A stretch of 5,847 nucleotides of DNA, from the NCBI GenBank assembly GCA_046309355.1, contig JBKCPL010000060.1, positions 1-5,847 on the forward strand, in the 5' to 3' direction. Both the position numbers and the translations under genes were made by a program. Shown here piece by piece: positions 4,899-5,847 of the stretch (the first letter of the stretch is position 1; each line of letters opens with the position of its first letter). The notes beneath the pieces are model-generated. The model was not told the DNA's origin. It worked only from the letters and a program-made list of their open reading frames with translations, and did no database searches. The stretch comes from CAYSBE01 sp046309355. GTDB lineage: Bacteria; Bacteroidota; Bacteroidia; UKL13-3.

Positions 4899-5847
4899 GA
4901 GTCGTTCATTAAAGTCGTTTTCCAGAATTACGAAAACTGTTGAAACACCAAAGCATCAAACCTCATCATTGCCAAATTATTTGGTATCTGCAGCTTATAT
5001 GCTGGGGAGAAGAGTCACCAGTATACCAATGCTGCTTGAATCATTACTACAGCAAGAGGGTATGGCAATGTTGGGTGGTAGCTCAGATGTTGGAAAAACA
5101 ACTTTTCTCAGGCAACTAGCAGTTGCTGTTGCTACCGGTCAAGATTCTTTTCTTGGCTTTAAATTAAACCTTAGGCATAAAAGAGCAATATACGTGAGCT
5201 CAGAAGATGATGAAATTTCCGTATCTGCTTTGCTTTATAAGCAGTATGGCGAAAGCATGAAACCTGATGAATTAAGTAGACTTCACTATATTTTTGACAG
5301 CGGTGAAAGTATAATTGCCAAAATTGACTTAGCACTATCCAAACAGCCTGCTGATTTGGTTATATTGGACGCATTTGGAGATTTTTTTGCAGGTGACATG
5401 AATGCAAATAACCAAGTACGTGCTTTCCTGAATAGGCTTGCTGCAATATCTAAAAAATACGGTTGCTGTATTGTAATGCTACATCATACAACTAAAAAAT
5501 CTGAGCGAAACGGCCCCTCAAAAGGCAATATGATTGGATCGCAAGGTATAGAAGCACGAATGAGATGTGTGTTTGAACTGAGAAAAGATCCTAATGACGG
5601 TACGCTACGACATTTATGCATCGTAAAAGGCAATTACCTTTCAGAGGATTTTAAAAAGAAAAGTATCGTGATAAAAATGAGCGATAATATGATTTACACC
5701 AATACTGGAAGTAGAGTTGGTTTAGGTTATTTAACTCCGGATGATCCTAGAGAAAAGCTCAGAGAGGAAAGGGATGAATTGATAGTTCAATACCATAATG
5801 ATGGAAAGTCAATTCGTGAGATTGAGGCTAAATTAAATCAGGATGGT
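4885..5847 (+). CDS. RepA-like AAA_25 / RecA-fold ATPase (3' end outside window)
   Basis: An ATP-dependent DNA-replication or mobilization protein of the RepA/RecA-fold AAA_25 group, probably cytoplasmic and hexameric like plasmid RepA helicases. The 321 visible codons have no stop. A short basic N-terminus precedes the Walker A motif GGSSDVGKTT (64-73, Lys71). SSEDDE (105-110) follows a beta strand, as in RepA-type proteins. Walker B is LVILDAFGDFF (158-168, Asp162), and VMLHHTTKK (197-205) supplies the conserved sensor-like strand with His200/His201. The last visible part (298-321, ELIVQYHNDGKSIREIEAKL) resembles a resolvase-type HTH, so a DNA-binding C-terminus may follow. The ATG at 4885 is fixed by the strong Shine-Dalgarno sequence and overlaps the HTH gene by 14 bases, so the two are coupled. 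In related elements a primase or mob gene often comes next. Confidence 0.9.
   Translation, partial: MQDSKSRSLKSFSRITKTVETPKHQTSSLPNYLVSAAYMLGRRVTSIPMLLESLLQQEGMAMLGGSSDVGKTTFLRQLAVAVATGQDSFLGFKLNLRHKRAIYVSSEDDEISVSALLYKQYGESMKPDELSRLHYIFDSGESIIAKIDLALSKQPADLVILDAFGDFFAGDMNANNQVRAFLNRLAAISKKYGCCIVMLHHTTKKSERNGPSKGNMIGSQGIEARMRCVFELRKDPNDGTLRHLCIVKGNYLSEDFKKKSIVIKMSDNMIYTNTGSRVGLGYLTPDDPREKLREERDELIVQYHNDGKSIREIEAKLNQDG

Overview
The window looks like a chromosome of the phylum Bacteroidota, perhaps a Chitinophagaceae-like lineage. Three things point there: a cell-surface protein with an Ig-like repeat and a C-terminal type IX secretion (T9SS) sorting domain, a tyrosine recombinase of the IntDOT-like Bacteroidota type, and an exact TAnnTTTG -7 promoter element ahead of that recombinase. 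The window crosses the boundary between host chromosome (left) and an integrated mobile element (right).

Left, 1-2035, is host DNA. It holds the 3' end of a large secreted or adhesin-like gene (open at the left edge), its rho-independent terminator, a gene-free stretch, and a second hairpin terminator that faces the minus strand and once ended a tRNA-Asn gene. At 2036-2081 only the 3' part of that tRNA-Asn(GTT) remains on the minus strand: acceptor 3' strand, T-arm, variable loop and anticodon loop. The D-arm and 5' acceptor strand are missing, and unrelated AT-rich DNA begins inside the anticodon stem. This is the signature of integration into a tRNA 3' end. The intact tRNA-Asn is expected beyond the right edge, at the far end of the element.

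Right, 2082-5847, is the element's integrase-proximal end. It has an AT-rich attachment/leader region with short direct repeats and a promoter, a tyrosine recombinase, an overlapping gene for an unrecognised 299-residue protein, a 21-bp-phased repeat region ending in a hairpin with a T-run (possibly an IS21-family end relic), an excisionase-type HTH protein, and a RepA-like AAA ATPase that runs off the right edge. The last two genes overlap by 14 bp and the ATPase has a strong Shine-Dalgarno sequence. Integrase, HTH protein, RepA-like ATPase is a common layout at the start of Bacteroidota mobilizable elements, where primase and mobilization (mob) genes often follow. That continuation is inferred, not seen.

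Nothing visible proves a wholly new system. The least explained parts are the unknown protein coupled to the integrase and the phased repeats behind it.
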